Positions 41,876-51,300 are shown, counted from the first letter of the stretch. The stretch: DNA of 64,000 nucleotides from Pseudoglutamicibacter cumminsii (GCF_003143995.1 NZ_QFWG01000006.1:1-64000), one strand, 5' to 3'. Notes: a model not told the origin generated them from the letters alone. A program made the numbers and translations.

Positions 41876-43366
41876 ATGACGAACGCTCAGAACCCAACCA
41901 TCGACCGCGACGTGGTGGTCATCGGTGCAGGTCCAGCAGGACTCATGGCCGCATACACCCTCAAGAAGGCCGGTAAATCGGTCGCCGTCCTGGAAGCACG
42001 CGAACGCGTAGGCGGCCGCACCTGGAATGGTAAGGTCGCAGGAACTGACGGCAAGGAACACTTCATCGAAATCGGTGGCCAGTGGATCTCCCCAGACCAG
42101 ACCCGCCTCTCCGATCTGGTTGAGGAACTCGGCCTCAAGACCTTCTCGCGCTACCGCGAAGGCATCTCGATCTACGTTGACCCTGAAGGCAACCGCCACG
42201 AGTACACCGGCGACCGCCTCCCAGTGAATGACGCGACGAACAAAGAGATGGATAAGCTCATCGACCTGATGAACTCCGTCGCAGAAGAGGTCGGCGCAAC
42301 CGAACCGTGGGCCGCTGAACGCGCTGCGGAGCTCGACTCGATCTCCTTCAAGGACTTCCTCGCTCAGCACACCGACGACCAGGAAGCGATCGACAACGTC
42401 TCGATCTATGTCGCATCCGGAATGCTCACCAAGCCAGCGCACACGTTCTCCGCGCTGCAGGCGGCACTCATGGCCGCATCGGCGGGCTCCTTCTCCAACC
42501 TCGTGGACGAAGACTTCATCCTCGATAAGCGCGTTGAAGGCGGTATGCAGTCGGTATCGCTGACGCTGGCCAAGCACCTCGGCGATGACGTGTTCCTTGG
42601 CAGCCCGGTCCGTGAACTCGAATGGGCCACCCCAGACCCATCGACCGCCGATGAACTCAACAACATCGCCGCCGATGTGCGCAACGGCGTGGAAAACGGT
42701 GTGCTCGGCCCAGTGACGGCGGTGTCCGACAAGGTCACCGTCAACGCGAAGGCCGCCGTGCTCGCGGTGCCACCAAACCTCTACAACCGCATCCAGTTCG
42801 TTCCGCCACTGCCGCGCGAACAGCAGGTAGCGCACCAGCACATCTCGATGGGCCTGGTCATCAAGGTCCACGCGGTCTACGAGACCCCGTTCTGGCGTGA
42901 AGAAGGCCTCTCCGGCACCGGCTTCGGTGGCGGCCGCCTGGTCCAGGAGGTCTACGACAACACCAACTACGGCGAAAACTTCGCCGGCGGAACCAGCGGT
43001 GAAGAGGATCCATACGGAACCCTCGTGGGCTTCGTCTCCGACGTCTATGCCGAAGAGATGTGGGCCCTGCCAGCGGAGGAACGCAAGCAGCGCATCCTCT
43101 CCGCTATGGCTGACTACCTCGGCCCGAAGACCATGGAGCCGATCGCGTTCTACCTCTCCGACATGGCGGCAGAGGAATGGACCCGCGGCGCGTACGCAAC
43201 CAGCTACGACCTCGGCGGCCTGAGCCGTTGGGGCCACCTGCAGAACCAGCCAACCGGCCCGATCTTCTACGCATGCTCCGATATCGCCGCTGAAGGTTAT
43301 CAGCACGTCGACGGCGCTGTGCGTATGGGTGAGGCCGCGGCTCATGCGATTCTGGAAGCACGCTAA
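41876..43366 (+). CDS. puo: Flavin-dependent putrescine oxidase (monoamine oxidase family)
   Basis: This 496-residue FAD amine oxidase has dinucleotide motif VVVIGAGPAG (about 13-22), RVGGRTW (about 44-50), GGQWISPDQTRL and a C-terminal FAD segment DGAVRMGEAAAHAIL. Length and the GGRTWNG/GGQWISPDQ features match actinobacterial putrescine oxidases (Rhodococcus, Kocuria). These oxidise putrescine to 4-aminobutanal, ammonia and hydrogen peroxide. There is no signal peptide, so it should be cytosolic. AGGAAGC precedes ATG 41876. The pathway context (gabT, agmatine deiminase, aldehyde dehydrogenase) supports a polyamine substrate; tyramine oxidase is the main alternative. Confidence 0.87.
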   Translation: MTNAQNPTIDRDVVVIGAGPAGLMAAYTLKKAGKSVAVLEARERVGGRTWNGKVAGTDGKEHFIEIGGQWISPDQTRLSDLVEELGLKTFSRYREGISIYVDPEGNRHEYTGDRLPVNDATNKEMDKLIDLMNSVAEEVGATEPWAAERAAELDSISFKDFLAQHTDDQEAIDNVSIYVASGMLTKPAHTFSALQAALMAASAGSFSNLVDEDFILDKRVEGGMQSVSLTLAKHLGDDVFLGSPVRELEWATPDPSTADELNNIAADVRNGVENGVLGPVTAVSDKVTVNAKAAVLAVPPNLYNRIQFVPPLPREQQVAHQHISMGLVIKVHAVYETPFWREEGLSGTGFGGGRLVQEVYDNTNYGENFAGGTSGEEDPYGTLVGFVSDVYAEEMWALPAEERKQRILSAMADYLGPKTMEPIAFYLSDMAAEEWTRGAYATSYDLGGLSRWGHLQNQPTGPIFYACSDIAAEGYQHVDGAVRMGEAAAHAILEAR

Positions 43367-43410
43367 CATTCACGCGCACCCGACAACCGGGTGCTGTTGA
43401 GGAGGACACC

Positions 43411-44316
43411 GTGCCAGTTCCATCCCGTCGAATCCTTGTAGGTTACGTCGCTACCGCGGCGGGCCGTGACGCCCTGAACTTGGGCATCACGCTCGCCGTG
43501 GACCGCGACGCCGAGCTCCACGTGACCATGGTCGCTCCGGAAGCTGAGCCGTACGCGGCCGCAGTCTCCCAGGGCGCTGGCTACGAGCGCGTATTGCGCC
43601 GCCAGTTGCAGGAATGGGTCGATGAAGCGGTCGCTTCGGTCCCAGAGGGCGTCCGTGTGTTCGGTCACGTGGTGTCTGCGCATTCGGATGCGGAGGGGCT
43701 GCTGGCTCAGGCTCGGGCGGTCGATGCGGGTGCGATTGTGATCGGTGCCCGCGGCGGCGGTGTTTTGGGCCGGTACCGGATCGGTTCGGTCGCTCAGGCG
43801 TTGCTGCATAGCTCGCCGGTCCCGGTGGTGTTGGCGCCTCGTGGTTACAGCGGCCACGGCCCGCTGAGCCGCATCACGGCACTGTTTGGCGATCGCCCTG
43901 GCGGTATGCAGGTGATCGCTGAAACCCTTGCGGCCGCCGATGCGACGGACACCCCGGTCCGGTTGGTGACGTTCGCTCAGGCGTCCACTACAGGTAAGTC
44001 TTCGGCCGCACACACAGGTGTTCCAAACGCGGAAGCGATGAAGTCTTTCGTTCTGGGGCAACTGGATCGGCTGGAGAGCGACGAGCACGGTGAGCGTGCT
44101 CGCGCGATGATTAGCTCCGGTCAGGCGACCACCGAAGTGGTTGCTGGCGAGGAGATCGAGAAGTCGGTGCGCCGCCTCGATTGGGAACCGAATGAGGTCG
44201 TGGTTGTGGGCTCGTCACGCTTGGCCCCTGCTGGGCGGGCGTTCTTGGGCTCTAAAGCTGCACGCGTTCTGCGTGCGATCTCGGTTCCCATGGTGGTGGT
44301 TCCCGCACCGCGGTGA
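43411..44316 (+). CDS. Universal stress protein, two tandem domains
   Basis: A 301-residue protein with two UspA domains (about 5-145 and 150-300). Each ends in the nucleotide-binding pattern G-x2-G-x9-G-(S/T): GARGGGVLGRYRIGSVAQ in the first and, more loosely, SSRLAPAGRAFLGSKAAR in the second. GAGGAGG precedes GTG 43411. It sits between putrescine oxidase and the permease, all on one strand, so it is probably co-expressed with polyamine catabolism, perhaps linked to peroxide or aldehyde stress (inference). Confidence 0.87.
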   Translation: MPVPSRRILVGYVATAAGRDALNLGITLAVDRDAELHVTMVAPEAEPYAAAVSQGAGYERVLRRQLQEWVDEAVASVPEGVRVFGHVVSAHSDAEGLLAQARAVDAGAIVIGARGGGVLGRYRIGSVAQALLHSSPVPVVLAPRGYSGHGPLSRITALFGDRPGGMQVIAETLAAADATDTPVRLVTFAQASTTGKSSAAHTGVPNAEAMKSFVLGQLDRLESDEHGERARAMISSGQATTEVVAGEEIEKSVRRLDWEPNEVVVVGSSRLAPAGRAFLGSKAARVLRAISVPMVVVPAPR

Positions 44317-44375
44317 GTTACTAGCGGCCGCGGTCACGTTGGGTCGCGGTTCTGATGGAAGGGGAGGGCGCGTCC

Positions 44376-46040
44376 ATGGCCACCTCAACGGACAAACAAA
44401 AGAGCAGCGCAAGCTTCTCTGGCAAGGGGCTTGCGGCCGGTAAGGTCGGCGTGCTCGGAGCCGTCGTGATCGGTGTTTCGTGTATCGCACCGGCTTATAC
44501 CCTGACGTCAGGCTTGGGCCCAACGATCTCCGAGGTGGGGACACACGTTCCCGCGATCCTTCTGTTGGGTTTCATCCCGATGCTGTTGGTCGCCTTCGGT
44601 TATAAGGAGCTCAACAACAGGGTCCCGGACTCCGGGACGTCGTTCACGTGGGCAACCAAAGCGTTCAACCCGTGGATCGGGTGGATGGGCGGCTGGGGCT
44701 TGATCGCGGCGACCGTGATCGTGCTTTCAAACCTCGCGGCCGTTGCGGTGGACTTCTTCTATCTGATGCTCGCGCAGCTGTTCGGGGACCCCTCCATCGC
44801 AGATCTCACACGGAACCTGTGGGTCAACATCCCCACGACCATCGTGCTGATCGCGCTCGCCGCGTGGATTTCCTATGTGGGTGTTGAGGCGACCAAGGCC
44901 GTCCAATATGTGCTGGTGGTCATCCAGATTGTTGTGCTGGGCGGCTTTGTTGTCATGGCGTTCCGCGGCGTCAGCGAGGGTACGGCCTTCGATGCGACGC
45001 CGGTGAGCTTGGACTGGTTCAATCCGCTTTCCGCTGGGGACTTCTCAGTCATCGCGGCGGGTGTTTCGCTTTCGATCTTCATGTTCTGGGGCTGGGACAC
45101 GACCCTGACCATGAACGAGGAGACGAAGGACCCTAAGACGACCTCGGCGCGCGCATCGATCATCGTGATGCTCGTGATCATGACGGTCTACATCGGTGTG
45201 GCACTCGCCGTGGTTGCGTGGGCCGGTACGGGTGATGAGGGCCTCGGCGCCGGCAACCCTGAGAACCAGGAATCGATTTTCGCGGCGCTCGCCGGGCCGG
45301 TCATGGGTCCGTTTGCGCTCGCGATGGCGGTGGGCATCATGGCGTCGTCCTTTGCGTCGCTGCAGTCGACGATGGTCTCGCCTTCCCGAACGCTTCTTGC
45401 GATGGGCTATTACGGGGCGTTGCCGCCGAGCTTCGCGAAGATCTCTCCGAAGTACCGTACACCGTCTATGGGCACGATCTTCTCAGCTGCCGCCGCCGGA
45501 ACCTTCTACATCGTGACCCGCGTGCTGAGCGAAAACGCGCTGTGGGACACGATCACCGCGCTCGGCCTCATGGTGTGTTTCTACTACGGAATTACCGCGC
45601 TCGCGGCGGTCTGGTACTTACGCCACGAGCTCTTCGAGAGCGCCAAGACGGTGCTGACTCGCCTCGTCTTCCCGCTGCTGGGCGGCATCATGCTGCTGGT
45701 CATGTTCTTCAAGACCGCATATGACTCACTCGACCCAAGCTACGGTTCCGGTTCATCCCTTGGCGGAATCGGCATGGTTTTCATCCTCGGGATGGGCGTT
45801 CTTGTGATCGGGGTCACTATCATGATCATTACGGCCATCAAGAACCCAGCGTTCTTCCGCGGTGAAACTCTGCCGCAAGTGGACTCCACGACCGACACCT
45901 ACATGGGTGACGTCGTCGGGGCCGCCCTCGAAGACGGCGACGCAACCACCGCATCTGCCGCTGCTGGATCAAATGTAGCCAACGAACAGGCCGCCACCGC
46001 TAAAGCTGCCAACAACGTAAAGGATGAGGAGCAGAAGTGA
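44376..46040 (+). CDS. APC-family amino acid/polyamine permease
   Basis: A 554-residue APC transporter with 12 predicted helices. Helix 1 holds GVLGAVVIGVSCIAPAYTLTSGLG (the unwound G-rich substrate site) and FTWATKAFNPWIGWMGGWG lies between helices 2 and 3. The C-terminal tail of about 60 residues is polar (TTSAAAGSNVAN, KAANNVKDEEQK). ATG 44376 follows GGGGAGG; the frame extends to 44355 without a better site. It overlaps the agmatine deiminase start by four bases, so it probably imports the substrate of this operon (agmatine, putrescine or an amino acid). Confidence 0.87.
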   Translation: MATSTDKQKSSASFSGKGLAAGKVGVLGAVVIGVSCIAPAYTLTSGLGPTISEVGTHVPAILLLGFIPMLLVAFGYKELNNRVPDSGTSFTWATKAFNPWIGWMGGWGLIAATVIVLSNLAAVAVDFFYLMLAQLFGDPSIADLTRNLWVNIPTTIVLIALAAWISYVGVEATKAVQYVLVVIQIVVLGGFVVMAFRGVSEGTAFDATPVSLDWFNPLSAGDFSVIAAGVSLSIFMFWGWDTTLTMNEETKDPKTTSARASIIVMLVIMTVYIGVALAVVAWAGTGDEGLGAGNPENQESIFAALAGPVMGPFALAMAVGIMASSFASLQSTMVSPSRTLLAMGYYGALPPSFAKISPKYRTPSMGTIFSAAAAGTFYIVTRVLSENALWDTITALGLMVCFYYGITALAAVWYLRHELFESAKTVLTRLVFPLLGGIMLLVMFFKTAYDSLDPSYGSGSSLGGIGMVFILGMGVLVIGVTIMIITAIKNPAFFRGETLPQVDSTTDTYMGDVVGAALEDGDATTASAAAGSNVANEQAATAKAANNVKDEEQK

Positions 46041-47083
46041 CCAACCAGTCCGCCGCCGCACATGTGATGCCTCCGGAGTGGGAACGCCACGAACGTACGT
46101 GGATGTCTTTCCCGACCCCGAATGACACGTTCGGCGAGCGTGGTTCCGAGTCGCTCGAGCGTGCGCGCGACGCGTGGACTCAGGTTGCGCTCGCGGTGGC
46201 TCGCTACGAGCCGGTGGTCATGGTCATGGACCCTGCTGATGAGGCCGATGCGCGGGCTCGCTTGGGTGAGAACGTCACGTATTTCGCGGCTCCGCTGGAT
46301 GACGCGTGGATGCGGGATTCCGGTCCGACGTTCGTGCGTACCACCGACGGTGAGCTTGCCGCGGTCAACTGGGTTTTCAACGGCTGGGGCGCTCAGGACT
46401 GGGCTGCGTGGGATCACGATGCACTGCTCGCTTCGCGCGTCGCCGCGCAGGCTGGCGTGCCGCGCGTGGACTCGCAGCTTGTCAACGAAGGCGGCGGGAT
46501 CCACATCGACGGCAAGGGCACCGTGCTGTTGACCGAGTCCGTGCAGATGGACCCGGGACGCAACCCTGGTGTGGATCGCGAAGAGATCGAGCGCGAGATC
46601 CACAGCAAGATCGGCACGACGCACGCCGTGTGGGTTCCGTACGGCCTGACCCGGGATAACGGACAGTTCGGAACCCGCGGCCACATCGACATCGTCGCGT
46701 GCTTCACTCCGGCCGGGGACGTCCTGCTGCACATGCAGAACAACCCTGACCACCCGGACTACAAGGTGTCCCGTACCATCAAGGAAGTGCTCGAGGCTGC
46801 GACCAACGCTGAGGGCGAGCCGCTGCGGATCATCGAGGTCCCGGCGCCGCAGGTGCTGACCGATGACGAAGGCTGGGTCGACTACTCCTACATCAACCAC
46901 TACGTCGGCAATGACTGCGTGATCCTGTGCGGCTTCAACGACCCGAATGACGAGGTTGCCGTCAAGATCATGCAGGAAGCGTACCCAGGCCGCACGGTTG
47001 AGCTCGTTGATGCGCGCGAAATCTTCGCGTGCGGCGGCGGGATCCACTGCATCACCCAGCAACAGCCAGTGGTGGGCGCATGA
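46037..47083 (+). CDS. aguA: Agmatine deiminase
   Basis: This 348-residue guanidino-group-modifying enzyme contains MPPEWERHERTWMSFP at the N-terminus, DDAWMRDSGPTFV (about 92-104), NEGGGIHIDGKGTVL (about 152-166) and the catalytic Cys338 in GGGIHCITQQQP. These are the family hallmarks of AguA, which hydrolyses agmatine to N-carbamoylputrescine and ammonia. The start GTG overlaps the permease stop (GTGA), so it is translationally coupled. Peptidylarginine deiminase activity is known for relatives but is less likely in this context. The following amidase gene starts within its stop. Confidence 0.9.
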   Translation: MTNQSAAAHVMPPEWERHERTWMSFPTPNDTFGERGSESLERARDAWTQVALAVARYEPVVMVMDPADEADARARLGENVTYFAAPLDDAWMRDSGPTFVRTTDGELAAVNWVFNGWGAQDWAAWDHDALLASRVAAQAGVPRVDSQLVNEGGGIHIDGKGTVLLTESVQMDPGRNPGVDREEIEREIHSKIGTTHAVWVPYGLTRDNGQFGTRGHIDIVACFTPAGDVLLHMQNNPDHPDYKVSRTIKEVLEAATNAEGEPLRIIEVPAPQVLTDDEGWVDYSYINHYVGNDCVILCGFNDPNDEVAVKIMQEAYPGRTVELVDAREIFACGGGIHCITQQQPVVGA

Positions 47084-48864
47084 GCAAGGTTTTTGATGCG
47101 GGCGACGTTGTTGTGCCGTTCGATGTTGCTGAGGCGAGCATCGCCGAGCTGCGTGCCGCGCTTGAAGAGGGCCGGGTGACAGCTGTCGAGCTGGTGACCG
47201 CGTACCTGGACCGCATCGATACCTACGATGGTGAGCTCAACTCGGTCATTGTGCGTAACCCGGATACGTTGGCTGAGGCGGAGGCCTCGGATGCGCGCCG
47301 ACGTGCCGGTGAGTTGGCGTCGCCGCTGGACGGGATTCCGTACACCGCGAAAGAGTCCTACATGGTGCGGGGGCTCACGGTTTCGGCGGGTTCGCCCGCG
47401 TTCAAGGACCTCATTGCGCAGCGCGACGCGTTCACGATCGAACGGCTGCGTTCCGCTGGCGCGATCTGCCTAGGGCTCACTACGATGCCGCCCATGGCTA
47501 ACGGCGGAATGCAGCGTGGCCTCCACGGCCGCGCCGAATCCCCGTACAACCGCAGCTACCTCACGAGCGCTTTCGCGTCGGGTTCTTCCAACGGATCCGG
47601 TACCGCGACGGCCGCGAGCTTCGCGGCGTTCGGGCTGGGGGAGGAGACCTGGTCTTCAGGCCGCGCCCCGGCATCATGCAACGCCTTGTGCGCCTACACG
47701 CCGTCCCGCGGCGTGATTTCGATGCGCGGGAACTGGCCGCTGGTCCCCACGATGGACGTGTGCGTACCCCACACGCGGTCGATGGCGGACATGCTCGAGA
47801 TCCTCAACGTGATCGTCGCCGACGACCACACCCACGAGGGTGACTTCTGGCGCGAACAGCGCTGGGTCGATGTCCCGAAAGCCTCCGATGTGCGTCCCGC
47901 CGACTATCGCGAGCTGGCAGAGCAGCGCCCGCTGGCTGGCATTCGCATCGGCGTCCCGGGCATGTACATCAACCAAGATGAGCACGCTGGAACCGGCGGA
48001 GACCGAACTGGCGACACCGGCGTCGGCGGCCCCATGGGCCAGAAAATCAACACCCACCCCGACGTGATTGCGCTATGGGAGAAAGCACGTACCGTCCTCG
48101 AAGACGCCGGGGCTAGCGTGGAGATTGTGGACTTCCCAGTAGTCAGCAATTACGAAGGCGACAGGCCTGAAGCTCCCACGATCTCAACCCGCGGGATGGT
48201 GAGCCCCGAATACCTCACCGACGAGGTCGGATACCTCGCCGCATGGTCATGGGAGCGTTTCTTGCGCGCCAACGCTGAGGTCACTGAAGCCGGCGGGGAA
48301 GCGCCGCGGCCGGCAACGCTCACAGACGTTGACGGGGCGGACATTTTCCCGCATCCGGAAGGCGCGCTCGAAGACCGCTACGTGGGCTTCGACGACGACA
48401 TCGCAACCTACCCGGACATGATCCGGGAGCGCGGGTTCTGTGAACTGGCGGACATCCCGGGCATCGGGGACGGCATCGCGGGTATGAACCAGACCCGCGA
48501 GATCGACTTCGATGACTGGATGGCCGAGCGCAACCTCGACGCAATCGTTTTTCCAGCGATGGCCGACGTCGGCCCAGCCGACGCCGACACCAACCCCGAA
48601 TCAGCCGACAAAGCGTGGGCCAATGGAGTCTGGGTTGCCAACGGCAACCTCATCCCACGCCACTTCGGCATCCCGACCGTGACCGTACCCATGGGAGCCA
48701 TGCACACCGCAATGCCCGTGGGTCTCACATTCGCGGGCAAGCCGTATTCGGACAACACACTGCTGGCGCTCGCCGCAGAGTTCGAAGCCCGGCACCCGGC
48801 CCGCACCACACCAAGCCTGACCGTAACTAGCAAGGATTCAGCCGCCACCATCGGCAGCGAGTGA
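47080..48864 (+). CDS. Amidase-signature family amidase, candidate N-carbamoylputrescine amidohydrolase
   Basis: This 594-residue AS-family hydrolase has catalytic Lys91 in IPYTAKESY, the Ser-rich loop GSSNGSGTAT (about 168-177, usually GGSSGG) and the nucleophile region GLGEETWSSGRAPAS, with Ser193 where relatives read GLGTDTGGSIRIPAS. The length is above the usual 450-500. It overlaps agmatine deiminase by four bases (ATGA). The known N-carbamoylputrescine amidase, AguB, is a nitrilase-fold enzyme and none is seen here. I infer that this amidase may take that step, but a role on another amide cannot be excluded. Confidence 0.85.
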   Translation: MSKVFDAGDVVVPFDVAEASIAELRAALEEGRVTAVELVTAYLDRIDTYDGELNSVIVRNPDTLAEAEASDARRRAGELASPLDGIPYTAKESYMVRGLTVSAGSPAFKDLIAQRDAFTIERLRSAGAICLGLTTMPPMANGGMQRGLHGRAESPYNRSYLTSAFASGSSNGSGTATAASFAAFGLGEETWSSGRAPASCNALCAYTPSRGVISMRGNWPLVPTMDVCVPHTRSMADMLEILNVIVADDHTHEGDFWREQRWVDVPKASDVRPADYRELAEQRPLAGIRIGVPGMYINQDEHAGTGGDRTGDTGVGGPMGQKINTHPDVIALWEKARTVLEDAGASVEIVDFPVVSNYEGDRPEAPTISTRGMVSPEYLTDEVGYLAAWSWERFLRANAEVTEAGGEAPRPATLTDVDGADIFPHPEGALEDRYVGFDDDIATYPDMIRERGFCELADIPGIGDGIAGMNQTREIDFDDWMAERNLDAIVFPAMADVGPADADTNPESADKAWANGVWVANGNLIPRHFGIPTVTVPMGAMHTAMPVGLTFAGKPYSDNTLLALAAEFEARHPARTTPSLTVTSKDSAATIGSE

Positions 48865-48883
48865 AAACAAAGGAGCAGGAACA

Positions 48884-50263
48884 ATGTCCCAGTCCTACGT
48901 TGGCATCAACCCGGCAACCGGCCAGGTCAACAACGAATACCCACACACCACTGACGCCGAAATCAGCGCGGCCCTCGACAAGGCCGTCAAGGGCTACAAG
49001 GAATGGCGCGCCAAGAGCATCAAGGAGCGCAGTGAGATCCTCGCGAAGGTCGCCGACCTGTTCGTTGAGCGCCGCCGCGAACTCGGCGAAATCGCGACCA
49101 AGGAAATGGGTAAGCCATTCGGCGAAGCCCGCGGTGAGGCCGCGTTCTCTGGCGAAATCATCCGCTACTACGTAGAGAACGCCGAAGAGCTCCTCGCTGA
49201 CGAGGTCATCAAGGACGACGAAGACGGCAAGGCCGTCATCCAGAAGCGTCCGCTCGGCCCACTCGTGGGTGTCATGCCGTGGAACTACCCGTACTACCAG
49301 GTTGCACGTTTCGCTGGCCCTAACCTCATGCTCGGTAACGTCGTGCTGCTCAAGCACGCGGAATCCACCCCGGACTCGGCGCTGGCTATCCAGAAGATCA
49401 TGGACGATGCGGGCGTTCCGGAAGGCGTCTACCAGAACATCTTCGCGTCCCACGAGCAGATCGCATCGCTCATCGAGAACCCACAGGTTGCGGGTGTCTC
49501 GCTGACCGGTTCGGAACGCGCAGGCCGCGAGGTTGGCGCGACTGCAGGCAAGGCCCTCAAGAAGTCCGTTCTTGAGCTCGGCGGTAACGACCCGTACGTG
49601 ATCCTCTCGAGCAAGGATCCACGCCAGGCGGCCCGCGACGCGATCGCGATCCGCTTCGAGAACACCGGCCAGGCATGCAACTCGAACAAGCGCCTCATCA
49701 TCATGGAGGACATCTACGACGAGTTCCTCGACGAACTGATCAAGGAAACCGAGAAGCTGCAGCCACACGACCCAATGGAGAAGGGCGAGAACGTGTTCGG
49801 TCCGCTGTCCTCCGAGAAGGCAGCTGACCGCCTCGTGGAGCAGCTCGAAAAGGCGGTCTCCGAAGGCGCGACCCTGCGCGTCGGCGGAACCCGACTCGAC
49901 CGCCCAGGCTTCTACGTCCAGCCAGCCGTCCTGACCGACATCCCGAAGGACACCACCGGCTACAAGGAAGAGCTGTTCGGCCCAGTCTTGAGCGTCTACA
50001 AGGTTTCCTCCGATGAGGAAGCGCTCGAACTCGCGAACGACACCGCGTACGGCCTCGGCTCCGCAGTGTTCGCTGTCGAGGAAGGCCGCGCAGAACGCTT
50101 CGCCGAGGGCATCGAAGCCGGCATGGTCGGCGTCAACGGCCCAACCTTCGAAGACGTCGACATGCCATTCGGTGGCGTCAAGGGCTCCGGCTTCGGTCGT
50201 GAGCTCGGCAAGCTCGGCATCGACGAGTTCGTCAACAAGCGCCTCATGTGCTTCAACAAGTAA
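48884..50263 (+). CDS. gabD: Succinate-semialdehyde/aldehyde dehydrogenase
   Basis: This 459-residue NAD(P)-dependent aldehyde dehydrogenase has catalytic Cys265 in NTGQACNSNKR, general base Glu231 in ELGGNDPYVI and VMPWNYPYYQVARF (about 127-140) as the Asn/cofactor region. The short length and start (SYVGINPATGQV) match the succinate-semialdehyde dehydrogenase group. It would turn the product of GabT into succinate. It lies 20 bases after the amidase gene with AAAGGAG upstream and ends at a strong terminator, closing the gabT-side operon. Oxidation of 4-aminobutanal is an alternative or additional role. Confidence 0.88.
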   Translation: MSQSYVGINPATGQVNNEYPHTTDAEISAALDKAVKGYKEWRAKSIKERSEILAKVADLFVERRRELGEIATKEMGKPFGEARGEAAFSGEIIRYYVENAEELLADEVIKDDEDGKAVIQKRPLGPLVGVMPWNYPYYQVARFAGPNLMLGNVVLLKHAESTPDSALAIQKIMDDAGVPEGVYQNIFASHEQIASLIENPQVAGVSLTGSERAGREVGATAGKALKKSVLELGGNDPYVILSSKDPRQAARDAIAIRFENTGQACNSNKRLIIMEDIYDEFLDELIKETEKLQPHDPMEKGENVFGPLSSEKAADRLVEQLEKAVSEGATLRVGGTRLDRPGFYVQPAVLTDIPKDTTGYKEELFGPVLSVYKVSSDEEALELANDTAYGLGSAVFAVEEGRAERFAEGIEAGMVGVNGPTFEDVDMPFGGVKGSGFGRELGKLGIDEFVNKRLMCFNK

Positions 50264-50324
50264 GCGACTGACGCTGGTGCTGACGCCAGTGGCGTCCGCT
50301 AACAACAGCTTCGGCTAAAACAGC

Positions 50325-50358
50325 AGTGGCGGGCGGTTCACACGAACCGCCCGCCACT
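50325..50358 (+). terminator. Terminator closing the polyamine operon
   Basis: Perfect 15-base arms (50325-50339 with 50344-50358) around ACAC. It also faces the converging dehydrogenase gene. The 60 bases between the gabD stop and this hairpin contain weak 12-15-base internal repeats (CTGACGC twice, CGCTAACAACAGC/CGGCTAAAACAGC). Confidence 0.82.
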
Positions 50359-50375
50359 CGCGTTTAAGAGGAGTG

Positions 50376-50418
50376 TTACTCCGCGCCTTCTGCTCCGCGA
50401 TCTCTACTCCGCGCCGTC
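50376..50418 (-). repeat. Post-stop duplication of the beta-hydroxyacid dehydrogenase 3-prime end
   Basis: On the plus strand CTACTCCGCGCCGTC (50404-50418, the last codons and stop) recurs as TTACTCCGCGCCTTC (50376-50390), 13 of 15 identical. A partial copy, TGCTCCGCG, begins at 50391 between them. Read leftward, the outer copy again ends in a stop codon (TAA). Confidence 0.7.
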
Positions 50419-51300
50419 TACGAAGATCGTGGAGAAGTCGCGGTCACCGCGGCCCGTCTCCTGAGCCGCATCCAGCGAACGCAGAGCGGCATGCACGGCG
50501 GGCATGTTCGCATCGAACGCATCGGCATCAACCGCGCCCTGCTCGTACAGCTCACCGAAACGCTCCGAACCCGCCACGGCGGCGAGCATCAAGCGAGCGT
50601 CCTTAGCGATCGCGTCCACCGTGAAATCACCCGGTGAGGTCACCCGCTCACCCTCAACGAACGGGCGCTTCATGTTCGCGATGAACGCGAGGCCGGTCGA
50701 ATCCAACATGTCCAGGGTCTCCGAGCCATCCAACCCAGCCGCGGCGCCCAACGTCAGAGCCTCACGCAGGCCCTGCGCCGAAACCGCCAACGCGAGGTTC
50801 GCGAGCAACTTGCCCGCGGTAGCCTTCTCTGCGGAATCAACCACACGCAAACGAGCCGGATCAGCCCACACAGCCACCACATCGGCGGCCTGGGTGCGCA
50901 CGCTCTCATCCTGGGAACCCACATACACTCCGAGCTTGCCCGCACGAGCCGGACCCAACGTGCCCACCACCGGGGTCGCAACATAGCTCGGAACCGCGGC
51001 AGCGAACTCGCGCGCATCCTCCATGCCCACCGTCGTGGCATCAAGCCACGGCACACCGTCCGGGATCAAGCCCGCGCCCGTGATGACCTCACGCACCACA
51101 TCAGGGCCAAACAAACACGAAACGACGACGTCCGCGCCAGCCACCGCATCGGCGGCAGACTCAGCGAGCGCGGCACCCTCCTCCACGAGCGGCTGCGCAC
51201 GCTCAGCCGAGCGGTTCCACACCGTCACCTCATGATCTGCGAGCAATTTACGGGCGAGCTCGGTGCCCATCCGGCCAGTACCAAGAAAAGCAATCTTCAT
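50404..51300 (-). CDS. NAD(P)-dependent beta-hydroxyacid dehydrogenase (3-hydroxyisobutyrate dehydrogenase family)
   Basis: This 298-residue enzyme has Rossmann motif FLGTGRMGTELARKL (about 5-19) and WLDATTVGMEDAREFAAAVPSYVATPVVGT (about 85-114), covering the substrate-loop and catalytic regions. The catalytic Lys lies in SAEKATAGKLLANL (about 165-178). It reduces or oxidises a small beta-hydroxy acid or semialdehyde; succinate semialdehyde reductases belong here too. It runs opposite to the polyamine operon and the same way as the copper amine oxidase, between two strong hairpins, so it is probably its own unit. Confidence 0.85.
   Translation of the reverse strand: MKIAFLGTGRMGTELARKLLADHEVTVWNRSAERAQPLVEEGAALAESAADAVAGADVVVSCLFGPDVVREVITGAGLIPDGVPWLDATTVGMEDAREFAAAVPSYVATPVVGTLGPARAGKLGVYVGSQDESVRTQAADVVAVWADPARLRVVDSAEKATAGKLLANLALAVSAQGLREALTLGAAAGLDGSETLDMLDSTGLAFIANMKRPFVEGERVTSPGDFTVDAIAKDARLMLAAVAGSERFGELYEQGAVDADAFDANMPAVHAALRSLDAAQETGRGDRDFSTIFVDGAE

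Noticed and set aside
40361-43369. Two long minus-strand frames (480 and 509 codons) opposite gabT and putrescine oxidase
   Set aside because: The plus strand shows clear catalytic motifs; the minus frames are Gly/Val/Asp-rich shadows.
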